DNA of 45,961 nucleotides from CAYFFO01 sp964342485 (lineage in GTDB: Bacteria > Chloroflexota > Dehalococcoidia > Lucifugimonadales > CAJWER01), in assembly GCA_964342485.1 (NCBI GenBank), contig CAYFFO010000017.1, positions 1-45,961 of the forward strand, in the 5' to 3' direction. The position numbers were made by a program, and so were the translations under genes. Shown here in pieces: positions 33,438-41,941 of the stretch. Numbering within the stretch: the stretch's first letter is position 1; the number at the start of each line of letters is the position of its first letter. The notes under the pieces were generated by a model that had not been told where the DNA came from, made no database searches, and saw only the letters and a program-made list of their open reading frames with translations.

Positions 33438-35000
33438 TTAGATTAGCGTATTAATTGGNNNNNNNNNNNNNNNNNNNNNNNNNNNNNNNNNNNNNNNNNN
33501 NNNNNNNNNNNNNNNNNNNNNNNNNNNNNNNNNNNNNNNNNNNNNNNNNNNNNNNNNNTGAGTGTCTGGTAAATTATCAAATCTGTCTCTAGCTAGCTTT
33601 GCTTCTCCGCCGTGAGCTAAGATAGCTTCTGATATTAAAGTGGCTCTGCCATGATGGAGAAACGGCGGTTCACTTGCGAATCCCCAGAGTTTACGGGTTA
33701 TCCACTCGTCTGTTGGTACGCCTGCCTCAATCACGACTTCGTTGTTGAGTAGAGGTCCCATTTTATGTCTTTTCAAATCTGTAAAAGCTGGTACGAGCAC
33801 GCTTCCATCGGCTTCTCGTTTTAGATGTGGTCCAGCTCCTTCCTTTGTCAAGTCTATTTTTAATGGATTATTGACATCGGTAGGCTGAAGTTTGCCTCTT
33901 GGATTGAAAGGACTTGGTTCTGTGAAAACAGGGTTGTCTACACGTAGTTCGGGAATATGACAAGAAACGCAGCCTATATCTTGGAATAAGACTCGGCCTT
34001 TATTAACTGCCTTTTTCGCCTTATCGTTGTTTGGCAGTATAGTACCCGGAACCGGCAAGGTGGCTTGGAATGCTACCAATGCAGTCAAGTCTCCACGAGT
34101 TAGTTCGTCTGCATAACCGTCTTTGTCAAAATCAATTCCATCCCTGAATTGTTCAGAAGGTTGCATGCCAAAATGGGAGTTCATTGCCTTGACCCCAAAT
34201 TCGCGGAGCGAAACGATCGTGCCTTTTTGTTGGAATGGTCTTATTACCAGGTCTTTGTCTATTCCTTCCAGTGCACTAAAGTCGATCGTTGCATCCGGTC
34301 TAGCTATTATTGTTCCAAAGCTAACCCCTTTTGTAACTAAATGCTTTGATATATTGGCGTTTTTAGACTTTGCTTCGTTGATTGCTTTTTCAGCCTGGGA
34401 TTTTAGATCTGTAGTCATTTCTCTTGCAATTAATTCAATCCACCCGGATCCAAAAAGGCCAATAGAAGTTCTTTCGTTACCAATAGTTTTCAAGGTATGG
34501 TTTTCGTTGTTATCTCCTTGCTTACCGTCAAAATTTGCGAATGCTATACGATCAGCTAAAACAAATACATTCGTTGCGTTACTATCTCCACCACCCATAC
34601 GTGGTATTCCATGACAATCTAGGCAGGAGTTCGCATCTGGTCCAGAAATCCGATTGAAGTTATCGGGGAATTCGTGTCTTGGACGTCTGTTGTTGATGCT
34701 TACATTGTTTCTGCGGTCTACATCAGCTGCTTCTGGTCGCCCCGCTCCGTCAAGAGTATTGAAAGATGCTTTAAATAAAAGTTCACCTTTTTTGATTAAT
34801 TCTTCAAGACTTAAATTACCATTGTTAATGTCTTCCTGGTTAACGTGTATATTGATTGCAGGAGCATCACCAATAATATAATCTTCATCTTGATCTAGAG
34901 TGCTTGGTATAGCGCATGATATCGCTAGGACACCCAGAAAAATAATTATTAAGTTCGTATATATTTTCAGCTTCATTTCATGGTTGATTTTATTGGTCAT
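33438..35000 (-). CDS. Di-heme c-type oxidoreductase lipoprotein (DHOR family), interrupted by gap
   Basis: An exported lipoprotein (lipobox LAISC, C29 from ATG 35000; ATG 34976 is an alternative) of the di-heme thiol-oxidoreductase-like family. Heme motifs are CLDCH (126-130) and CVSCH (344-348). An acidic loop DFDKDGYADELTRGD (about 290-304) looks like a calcium site. SEPPFLHHGRATLISEAILAHGGEA near the readable end is a strong family signature. The last residues lie in or beyond the 100-N gap at 33459-33558, so the C-terminus given (PINTLI) is only valid if the gap length keeps frame. It follows the ASPIC/UnbV gene by 54 bases. Confidence 0.87.
   Translation of the reverse strand: MTNKINHEMKLKIYTNLIIIFLGVLAISCAIPSTLDQDEDYIIGDAPAINIHVNQEDINNGNLSLEELIKKGELLFKASFNTLDGAGRPEAADVDRRNNVSINNRRPRHEFPDNFNRISGPDANSCLDCHGIPRMGGGDSNATNVFVLADRIAFANFDGKQGDNNENHTLKTIGNERTSIGLFGSGWIELIAREMTTDLKSQAEKAINEAKSKNANISKHLVTKGVSFGTIIARPDATIDFSALEGIDKDLVIRPFQQKGTIVSLREFGVKAMNSHFGMQPSEQFRDGIDFDKDGYADELTRGDLTALVAFQATLPVPGTILPNNDKAKKAVNKGRVLFQDIGCVSCHIPELRVDNPVFTEPSPFNPRGKLQPTDVNNPLKIDLTKEGAGPHLKREADGSVLVPAFTDLKRHKMGPLLNNEVVIEAGVPTDEWITRKLWGFASEPPFLHHGRATLISEAILAHGGEAKLARDRFDNLPDTXXXXXXXXXXXXXXXXXXXXXXXXXXXXXXXXXXPINTLI
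33459..33558. other. Assembly gap (100 N)
   Basis: Exactly 100 N inside the 3' end of the di-heme oxidoreductase gene; the real length is unknown. Confidence 0.99.
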
Positions 35001-35054
35001 AGATTGCGATGTTAAATATAATTTTGATTGAAAGCAAGGAAACAGATACGACTA

Positions 35055-36797
35055 TTATTCAGATTCTGTTATAGTGATTCGCCTGTTCGCTTTAACATTA
35101 TTCATGATTTGGACGTTGCCGCTAGGCCAATTAATAGTGATTTCTTCAATTATATTGCTATTACCTAGACCGAAGTGAGCGGGAATCATATGATGCCCCA
35201 TGAAGCTTCCTCCGCTGGATATTATCCTTGTCTGTGTTTTGTCCCCGCTACGCAAAGTTATGCGTGTTCCTATACCGTCCCTGTTGCTTATACTGCTATT
35301 GGTTTTTATTACGATCCAATTGTTGGTGTTTTCACATTGATTTCTAAATAAAGCTGCTTTTCCACCAAGATTACCTACAAAAAGATCAAGGCATCCGTCA
35401 TTTTCGATATCCAGATATCCAAGCCCTCTACCTACTCCTGAATCATCGGCACCACTTAGGATAGACACATTTTTGAAAGTTCCGTCACCTTGGTTATGTA
35501 ATAGTATGTTGTGTTGTTCTCGTAGGTAGCGCGGAACATTTTCGACCCCAGGAAGCCTAAGATATCCACTGACAATGTAAAGATCTTCAAATCCGTCGTT
35601 GTTGTAATCGAAGAATGCTGATCCCCATGTAACCCTGTCTTCGGTACCAATCTTGGCCATTTCAACTTTTGCTGAATTTGCTACATCTGTGAAATTAGCG
35701 TCTTCTATATTGTTCTGTAGTAAAACGGTTGCACCTATATTGGTCATGAATATATCCATGTGTCCGTCTAGATTATAATCACCTACAGTTAAACTCATGC
35801 CGTAGATTGACTGACCGGCATTTGATTCTTTGGAAACATCAGTAAATTTCCAGTGAGTTTCGTTTGAGTGTCCGTCATTCCTCCATAAGACATTCGGTTG
35901 TACATTTGGTCCCCAGTCATTCACAACATAGAGGTCAAGATCTCCATCCTCATCGTAATCGATCCATCCAGGTTGGAAGCCAGCTCCCCAGAGATTACCT
36001 ATGGCTTCCCCGTAAAGATTCTTTTTTCTTGGTCCAGTATCACCGAGGATTTCAGCCTTATTGGTAAAAGTACCGTCTCCATTAGAGTGATAGAGTGCTA
36101 TCAAGCCTACAGCCATATAAAAATCACCATTGACTAAGGTGTCTGGATTTAGTTCTTTAAGATGTCTTACTACAATCAGATCTAGATACCCATCATCATC
36201 ATAGTCACCCCATGCACAACCTGCGGATCTTAAACTTTTGTCTGCATCACCTAAATTAGCTATTGTAGTGAAATTAGAGAAGGTACCGTCATTATTGTTA
36301 TTGAATAATTTACTTGTGCCATAATTAGTCAGGTAGAGGTCTTTATCCCCATCGTTATCGTAGTCGGCAGCGCAACCACCGTTGGAATGTCCATCTGGAT
36401 CATCAATCCGTGCTTTAGCTGCTACATCAGTGAAAGTTCCATCACCGTTATTGTGAAATAGAGCGTTTGGACCGATAGAATCTGTTATATAGATGTCTTC
36501 AAAGTCATCATTATTGTAATCAAAAATAATTACTCCTGCTCCTATAGGCTGTACTTCAGATTCGTATTCGTGGTGAGTAAACTCGATTCCTGAAGATTCG
36601 GTCACTCGATTGAAAATGGTCTGCCTTTTAAGACTGGGGCTTGTTAATTGCTGTTTGCTGGAAGAGGTTGGTTGTTGTTCAATATTATCTGTTACAGGAC
36701 TCGCAGCATTATCACAGGATACTATTGTGCTCAATGTTGTTACTGTGCCAACTAGGAGTAGTATCACTGTTCGACTTATATAAGAATGGTATTGCAT
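35055..36797 (-). CDS. FG-GAP repeat lipoprotein with ASPIC/UnbV domain (CRTAC1-like)
   Basis: A 580-residue exported lipoprotein (signal TVTTLSTIVSC). It is built from integrin-like FG-GAP/VCBS repeats, each with a calcium-binding Asp-rich loop: DYNNDDFEDIYI, DYDNDGDKDLYL, DYDDDGYLDLIV, DYDEDGDLDLYV, DYNLDGHMDIFM, DYNNDGFEDLYI and DIENDGCLDLFV, so seven blades. The C-terminus is the ASPIC/UnbV domain (about 495-575: GIGTRITLRSGDKTQTR, HFGLGNSNIIEEITINWPSG). The function is unknown; adhesion or binding on the cell surface is likely. It shares an operon with the di-heme protein. Confidence 0.9.
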   Translation of the reverse strand: MQYHSYISRTVILLLVGTVTTLSTIVSCDNAASPVTDNIEQQPTSSSKQQLTSPSLKRQTIFNRVTESSGIEFTHHEYESEVQPIGAGVIIFDYNNDDFEDIYITDSIGPNALFHNNGDGTFTDVAAKARIDDPDGHSNGGCAADYDNDGDKDLYLTNYGTSKLFNNNNDGTFSNFTTIANLGDADKSLRSAGCAWGDYDDDGYLDLIVVRHLKELNPDTLVNGDFYMAVGLIALYHSNGDGTFTNKAEILGDTGPRKKNLYGEAIGNLWGAGFQPGWIDYDEDGDLDLYVVNDWGPNVQPNVLWRNDGHSNETHWKFTDVSKESNAGQSIYGMSLTVGDYNLDGHMDIFMTNIGATVLLQNNIEDANFTDVANSAKVEMAKIGTEDRVTWGSAFFDYNNDGFEDLYIVSGYLRLPGVENVPRYLREQHNILLHNQGDGTFKNVSILSGADDSGVGRGLGYLDIENDGCLDLFVGNLGGKAALFRNQCENTNNWIVIKTNSSISNRDGIGTRITLRSGDKTQTRIISSGGSFMGHHMIPAHFGLGNSNIIEEITINWPSGNVQIMNNVKANRRITITESE

Positions 36798-36798
36798 G

Positions 36799-36816
36799 TA
36801 TTATAAATTTATAATA
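36799..36816. repeat. Perfect 18-bp AT palindrome at start of the FG-GAP gene
   Basis: TATTATAAATTTATAATA is its own reverse complement and lies one base upstream of the minus-strand ATG (36797), where a ribosome site would be expected. It contains TATAAT on each strand. It may be an operator, or part of a promoter for a near-leaderless mRNA, or simply AT-rich sequence. Confidence 0.5.
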
Positions 36817-36956
36817 TTAAAAATATTTGACGTGTCGCTTCCTAGATAATCAAGTTATTGCTAAAAGTTCTAGGATTCAATGGTTGTTATTTTACCTGTA
36901 TTATCGTTATTCTGCTATTTGAATAACCTAAAACATAGATAACATCGAGGTTATAT

Positions 36957-37772
36957 TTGTCTCATATACGAGTACGCAAGGATTCAACTTTAGGGAGTTA
37001 TTTACTTCCAGGACTTGACTATAGATCAAGTAAAGCAGTACGGGCACGTGATCAAGTGTTCCTTACTGGCGCTACCGGACTCACTATCGACGGCCAGCAA
37101 CTGATAGGTGAAGGTGATCCTACCTCCCAGGCAGAAAATGCGATGGAAGTAGTGAAAGTTCTAATTGAAGAGGCTGGCGCAACACTTCAGGACATATGCA
37201 AGATTACAGTTTATGTAACGAAAGCTGAGTATTTTAGATTGGTATATCCGGTAATTGAGAGATATTTGGGCATGGTAAACCCGGTTTCTACAGGGTTAGT
37301 CATCACTGAATTAGCGAGGCCAGAAATAGATTTTGAGATAGATATTTTTGCAGTGATTCCAGAAAATGAGGAAGCGAAGAAGACAATTCTTACACCCAAT
37401 TACACAAAAGATTCTGAAACAGGAAATGATTCCTTATGTTCTGCAGCGATAGTTCGATCAAATAGTCTGATATTTTTGAGTGGCCAAACAGGTTTTAATT
37501 TATCGGGAGTTTTTGTTGGAGAAAACAACCCCGCAGCTCAGGCTGATAATGCGATGAAATGTGTACGTTATCTATTGGAGGAAGTAGGTGGACAGATGGA
37601 TGATATTTGTAAAGTTATTACCTATATACGTGATGTGTCGTTTAGGGAAGCGACATATAGAGTTTTGGCAGAACATATGAGAGGATTAAAGCCTGTATCT
37701 ACCGGGCTTGTGGTTGAAGGATTCGATAACGAAAAAATTGATTTTTCGATAGATGTTTTAGCAGCTATTTAA
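36957..37772 (+). CDS. Tandem RidA (YjgF/YER057c/UK114) protein
   Basis: The 271-residue protein has two RidA domains in one chain, about 1-135 and 140-271. Each has the pattern VFLTGATGL / IFLSGQTGF, then GEGDPTSQAENAM / GENNPAAQADNAM, then DICKITVYV / DICKVITYI, then PVSTGLVI / PVSTGLVV. RidA proteins are normally single-domain trimers that hydrolyse reactive imines; a tandem could assemble with pseudo-trimer symmetry. The first domain keeps an Arg near the usual active-site position (ELARPEIDFEID), the second has FDNEKIDFSID with none. It starts at TTG 36957 after GAGGT, and an Old Yellow Enzyme gene follows 12 bases later. Confidence 0.9.
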   Translation: MSHIRVRKDSTLGSYLLPGLDYRSSKAVRARDQVFLTGATGLTIDGQQLIGEGDPTSQAENAMEVVKVLIEEAGATLQDICKITVYVTKAEYFRLVYPVIERYLGMVNPVSTGLVITELARPEIDFEIDIFAVIPENEEAKKTILTPNYTKDSETGNDSLCSAAIVRSNSLIFLSGQTGFNLSGVFVGENNPAAQADNAMKCVRYLLEEVGGQMDDICKVITYIRDVSFREATYRVLAEHMRGLKPVSTGLVVEGFDNEKIDFSIDVLAAI

Positions 37773-37784
37773 AGGCATCTATTT

Positions 37785-38870
37785 ATGAGTAAATTATTTA
37801 CCCCTATTAAGTTCAGAGGCCAAACACTAAAAAATAGAATTTTCGTTGCTCCCATGTGTCAATATTCTGCTATGAACTCTGATGGTAAACCTACTGACTG
37901 GCATATGGTCCATCTTGGTAGCAGAGCTGTAGGTGGAGCTGGGTTGGTGATGTTTGAGGCAACGGCTGTTACGCCTGAGGGTAGAATTACGCCGGGATGT
38001 CTGGGCATTTGGTCTGATGAACATATAGAATATTTTTCCCGGATTGCAGATTTTATTAGTGCCCAAGGTTCGACACCTGCCATACAGCTTGCACATGCTG
38101 GAAGAAAGGCATCACATGAGGCACCTTGGTTAGGTGGAAAGGCATTGGATATACATCAAGGTGGTTGGAAAATAAAGGGTCCTAGTCCCATAGCCTACAG
38201 TTCCGAAAATCCTGTTCCGGAAGAATTGAGTCACAATGAAATACATGAGGTTATCAACTCTTTTGTAGAGGCTGCAATAAGGAGTTTGAAAGCAAAAATA
38301 AAAATTATAGAACTACACTTTGCACATGGATATCTTGTTTGTAGTTTTCTATCTCCCCTTTCTAATAAACGGACCGATAAATATGGTGGTTCTTTTAATA
38401 ACAGGATTAGATTACCAATTGAGATTGTGGATGCTGTTCGAAATAGGATTCCTGAAAAAACTCCTCTATTTGCCAGGATATCGAGCACTGAATATGCGGA
38501 CCATGGTTGGAATCTGGAAGATTCAATTTCTTTTTCAAAAGAACTGAAAAAACGAGGAGTTGATCTTATCGACTGTTCGTCTGGAGGGAATTTTGACCAA
38601 CAGGAAATGGAATCATTTCCTGGTTACCAGGTTTCTTTTGCCAGTAAAATTCGTACTGATGCAGAGATAATGACAGGGGCGGTAGGTTTAATTACTGACC
38701 CGGACCAAGCTGAGGCTATTCTGAGGAATGGCCAGGCTGATGTTATTTTTCTAGCTCGCGAATTGCTTCGAAATCCATATTGGCCTATGTATGCAGAACA
38801 ATTTCTTGAAGGGACATCCAATTCGTTTAAAGATCAATATTCATCTGCAGTTCCATTTAATGAATCATAA
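37785..38870 (+). CDS. NADH:flavin oxidoreductase, Old Yellow Enzyme (YqjM-like)
   Basis: A 361-residue FMN TIM-barrel ene-reductase. The N-terminus LFTPIKFRGQTLKNRIFVAPMCQYS includes the cysteine characteristic of YqjM-type enzymes. The substrate-binding His pair is in ELHFAHGYL, followed by FLSPLSNKRTDKYGGSFNNR. C-terminal FMN-phosphate binding appears around MTGAVGLITDP and ARELLRNPYWP. It probably reduces an activated C=C bond or acts as a 2,4-dienoyl-type reductase. It forms a pair with the tandem RidA; a 105-base spacer separates it from the aldolase. Confidence 0.93.
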   Translation: MSKLFTPIKFRGQTLKNRIFVAPMCQYSAMNSDGKPTDWHMVHLGSRAVGGAGLVMFEATAVTPEGRITPGCLGIWSDEHIEYFSRIADFISAQGSTPAIQLAHAGRKASHEAPWLGGKALDIHQGGWKIKGPSPIAYSSENPVPEELSHNEIHEVINSFVEAAIRSLKAKIKIIELHFAHGYLVCSFLSPLSNKRTDKYGGSFNNRIRLPIEIVDAVRNRIPEKTPLFARISSTEYADHGWNLEDSISFSKELKKRGVDLIDCSSGGNFDQQEMESFPGYQVSFASKIRTDAEIMTGAVGLITDPDQAEAILRNGQADVIFLARELLRNPYWPMYAEQFLEGTSNSFKDQYSSAVPFNES

Positions 38871-38975
38871 CGGTACTTAAGCCCCGATATTAAATGTAAT
38901 TTAATGGATATAGATAGAATTTTTTGATAGACTACCGAAAATTAAAAATTTGGTTAAGTTTATGGGATACAGCTA

Positions 38976-39869
38976 ATGGCGAGAATAAATAAGGTTATTG
39001 AACTTATTGAGCAGGGTCAACCAGTTTTCTCGATTGGTGCTCCGGAATTGACATTTGAAGCAGGTGTGGAATTATCTCAAACCTGGGCCGATTTGATTAT
39101 GGTGGAGTTTGAACACCATGCGTTTGATACGATAGGGTTATATAAATTCATGCAAGGACTTCATCATGGAGGTCCTACCCCAAGTGGACATGCAACTCCT
39201 GCAGTTATTTGTACGCTTCCTTCGAACTGTATAACCCCTGAAGAGGTGAAATATAATGCTTGGCAATCTAGGCATGTTCTAGCAGCAGGAATTCACGGTA
39301 TTTTACATACCCATGCAAGAAGTGCAGAAGCTGTAAAATGGTTTGTTGCTACAACTCGATATCCTTTTCAAACAATAGGACTAGATCGTGGTATACCGGA
39401 AGGACTAAGAGGAGGGGGTGGTCAGTCACAGCCAGCTGAAATTTGGGGACTAGAACCTAATGAATATATGAAGGTTGCAGATCCATGGCCCCTTAATCCT
39501 AAAGGAGAAATATTTTTGGGATTAAAAATAGAAGATAAGTATTGCTTACCAGACGCTGATAACATAGCTGCAGTACCTGGCATTTCTTGGGCAGAATGGG
39601 GCCCAGGTGATATGGCTATGTCGTTTGGTGATCCTGATGGGCATGATCCTCCATACCCTCCACATATGGAGAATGCAATGAATGTTGTAAAATCAGCACT
39701 TGATAAGGCTGGATCGGCTTTCTATTGCTCATGGAAGGATGATTCGATGACTGAGGAAGAAATTTTATTACATTTAATAGATAATATTGGAGCTAAGATA
39801 GTTCCAGCTCAAAGCTCCGAAGTAGTCGATACTTTAAGAAAAAGATATTCAAGAGAAATGCCATGGTAG
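38976..39869 (+). CDS. HpcH/HpaI-family aldolase
   Basis: A 297-residue class II, metal-dependent aldolase of the HpcH/HpaI fold. It begins INKVIELIEQGQPVFSIG and continues with WADLIMVEFEHHAFD. The metal/substrate region is LKIEDKYCLPDADNIAAVPGISWAEWGPGDMAMSFG (positions about 181-216), where GPGDMAMSFG corresponds to the usual GPNDLS. Family members cleave 4-hydroxy-2-oxoacids or 2-keto-3-deoxy sugar acids to pyruvate and an aldehyde. It sits between the RidA/OYE pair and two FAH genes, so it fits the last step of a catabolic route. Confidence 0.85.
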   Translation: MARINKVIELIEQGQPVFSIGAPELTFEAGVELSQTWADLIMVEFEHHAFDTIGLYKFMQGLHHGGPTPSGHATPAVICTLPSNCITPEEVKYNAWQSRHVLAAGIHGILHTHARSAEAVKWFVATTRYPFQTIGLDRGIPEGLRGGGGQSQPAEIWGLEPNEYMKVADPWPLNPKGEIFLGLKIEDKYCLPDADNIAAVPGISWAEWGPGDMAMSFGDPDGHDPPYPPHMENAMNVVKSALDKAGSAFYCSWKDDSMTEEEILLHLIDNIGAKIVPAQSSEVVDTLRKRYSREMPW

Positions 39870-39885
39870 GATTTTTAGTTAGCTG

Positions 39886-39914
39886 TTGACGCTACTACAA
39901 GGCACAGATAGAAT
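39886..39914 (+). promoter_or_regulatory. Promoter for the FAH pair
   Basis: TTGACG (39886-39891), a 17-base spacer and TAGAAT (39909-39914) lie in the 157-base spacer before the first FAH gene. A small palindrome ATCAATTGAT (39941-39950) just downstream of the likely start could be an operator. Confidence 0.55.
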
Positions 39915-40026
39915 GTGGTCTGCTGGTATCGTAGTATTAAATCAATTGATTGATCAGCCTGTAAATTTCTGTTAATAGGCATACAGTGAATCGGTACGAA
40001 ATTTTTTAGATCTTAAGGAGGACAAA

Positions 40027-40893
40027 GTGAGACTTGCACGTTATTTGGCTTCAGGAGCATCATCTCCAGCGGTAGGTATAATTGACGATAATGATAATGT
40101 CGCAGAAATCCATGGTTCTGGTGGTGATCTGGGAACTTTATTACTTTTAGATAAGGAATCGCTTGGGAAAGTTGCCGACACTTCTATAAAAAAACATAAA
40201 CTATCGGATGTACGACTGCTGGCACCAATTGGTAGTCCTGGCAAGATTCTAGCTTTGGCTGGCAATTACCATCCACATAATTCTTTAAGAGACGTAGACG
40301 TAGACATAGAAGTGCCCCAGTTTTTCATAAAGCCCAGAACGGCGCTAATAGGCCCAGATCAAGAAATACCTAATACTAATGGGACTTCTACTTTAAATAC
40401 CATTGAAGAGATTGAACTAGGTGTCATAATTGGTAAACCTGGGAAAGATATTTCCTTGTCCGATGCTTATGATCACGTTTTTGGATATACGGTAGTAAAC
40501 GATTTTTCTGGGAGAGATTTGAATCTTCATCCGGATAGAGACCCAAGTCATTGGATTGAATGGTTAAATGGTAAATGGCTAGATGGATTCTGTCCTGCCG
40601 GTCCCTGGATAGTAGTAGCAGAAGATGTAGCTGATCCAACCAATTTGCAGGTAACTACAAAGATCAACGGAGATATTAGAGTAGATGGTAATACAAGCAG
40701 GATGCTTTTTGATATTCCACACCAGATTGCTTATATATCTCGGCTAACTACTTTAGAACCTGGCGACATGATTTGCACAGGAGTAGTACCTTTGCCAGAT
40801 AATCAAGATGACGAGGTTTATATTAAGCCTGGTGATGTAATTGAAGGTACAGTTGAAGGCGTTGGAACTCTATCGAACACAATTGGCAATTAA
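40027..40893 (+). CDS. Fumarylacetoacetate hydrolase family protein 1
   Basis: A 288-residue FAH-fold enzyme. Metal ligands are expected in IEEIELGVIIGK (two Glu) and in the KWLDGFCPAGPWIV region (Asp after Lys). VVNDFSGRDLNLHP corresponds to the NDVSARD signature. The family includes hydrolases, decarboxylases and isomerases of oxo-acids such as HpaG and 2,4-diketo-3-deoxy sugar acid hydrolase. GTG 40027 has a full AAGGAGG at 40015-40021. It is 26 bases before the second FAH gene. Confidence 0.9.
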   Translation: MRLARYLASGASSPAVGIIDDNDNVAEIHGSGGDLGTLLLLDKESLGKVADTSIKKHKLSDVRLLAPIGSPGKILALAGNYHPHNSLRDVDVDIEVPQFFIKPRTALIGPDQEIPNTNGTSTLNTIEEIELGVIIGKPGKDISLSDAYDHVFGYTVVNDFSGRDLNLHPDRDPSHWIEWLNGKWLDGFCPAGPWIVVAEDVADPTNLQVTTKINGDIRVDGNTSRMLFDIPHQIAYISRLTTLEPGDMICTGVVPLPDNQDDEVYIKPGDVIEGTVEGVGTLSNTIGN

Positions 40894-40919
40894 TACAATA
40901 AATATATAGGAGAAGATCA

Positions 40920-41831
40920 ATGAAACTGGTTCTTTTTAATGATTTCGTCCCAGGAATTATTGTTGGGGACACTGTGGTTGATATAAGCGAAGCGGTTGCT
41001 GACGTTCCTCATATAGATGCACAAACATGGATGAATGGGATAATCGAAAATTTCGACAGTTTAAAGAGTGGAATCGAAACTTTGTCTCAAGGACAATCCG
41101 GTGTTCCATTAGGACAAGTACGTTTGAGAGCTCCTTTACCTGAGCCACGAAGATTGGTTTGTATGGCGGGTAATTATATGGAAAATGGTTCCAGGGCACT
41201 TGTAGGTGACCGGGACGCTTTTATTAAATCATCTTCTTCTGTTATTGGAGATGGAGATACGGTTGTTTTACCAGATTGCCCGGCGCCCCATTTTCACCAC
41301 GAATCAGAACTTGGCATAGTAATTGGTAAAACTGCAGATCATGTAAGTGCCGATCAAGCAGCTGATAACATATTTGGATATGTACAGTTTATTGATGTTT
41401 CGGCAAGAGGCATTGAGCCTAACGGCAACAATAGTTTTTTCTGGGGTAAATCCTGGGATACTTTTGGTCCTATGGGACCGGCTATTGTGACTGCGGATGA
41501 AGTTGATCCACAAAATTTAGATATCAAATTATGGGTCAGTGGTGACTTACGCCAAGATCTTAGCACCACCGATATGGGACGGTCAGTGTATGAAGTAGTT
41601 GAGTTTGTCTCATGGATTACCACCTTGAAGGCAGGAGATGTTGTTTCCAGCGGGACGAACCATGTAGGACTTGGTCCAATCCAAGATGGTGATACCATTG
41701 AGATGGAGATTAGTGGGTTTGGCCCAAAACTGAAGGTGAATGTTAAAGATGATTGGAAGCGAACTTGGCCAAGAGAGCCCCTCTCTCGCATGACCGATTT
41801 CGAATCTACTATAAGGTCTAAAATTAGCTAA
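40920..41831 (+). CDS. Fumarylacetoacetate hydrolase family protein 2
   Basis: A 303-residue FAH-fold enzyme, paralogous to the previous gene. It has the ligands in HHESELGIVIGK and GKSWDTFGPMGPAIV, and the signature FIDVSARGIE in place of NDVSARD. The N-terminal domain (about 1-70) differs from FAH 1, and the C-terminus adds DWKRTWPREPLSRM. Two consecutive FAH proteins suggest either a heteromeric enzyme (as in HpaG decarboxylase/isomerase pairs) or two steps on related substrates. An AGGAG site precedes ATG 40920. Confidence 0.9.
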   Translation: MKLVLFNDFVPGIIVGDTVVDISEAVADVPHIDAQTWMNGIIENFDSLKSGIETLSQGQSGVPLGQVRLRAPLPEPRRLVCMAGNYMENGSRALVGDRDAFIKSSSSVIGDGDTVVLPDCPAPHFHHESELGIVIGKTADHVSADQAADNIFGYVQFIDVSARGIEPNGNNSFFWGKSWDTFGPMGPAIVTADEVDPQNLDIKLWVSGDLRQDLSTTDMGRSVYEVVEFVSWITTLKAGDVVSSGTNHVGLGPIQDGDTIEMEISGFGPKLKVNVKDDWKRTWPREPLSRMTDFESTIRSKIS

Positions 41832-41842
41832 TAAAGCTTTCT

Positions 41843-41892
41843 CCCAGATTCCAGCAATATATGTTTAGAATACGTAATTGCTGGAATCTGGG
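41843..41892. terminator. Bidirectional terminator-like hairpin between convergent genes
   Basis: CCCAGATTCCAGCAAT (41843-41858) pairs perfectly over 16 bases with ATTGCTGGAATCTGGG (41877-41892), with an 18-base loop, 11 bases after the FAH stop. The minus-strand gene ends 49 bases on. Only a short T run (CTTT) follows on the plus strand, so efficiency is uncertain. Confidence 0.7.
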
Positions 41893-41941
41893 GCTTTGAT
41901 CATATTGTGATGGGAAATGTTTGTGAGTATCGATTTTGATA

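Noticed and set aside
34123..34614. 163-residue plus-strand ORF opposite the di-heme gene
   Set aside because: Antisense shadow of a gene with clear heme motifs; the composition is not protein-like.
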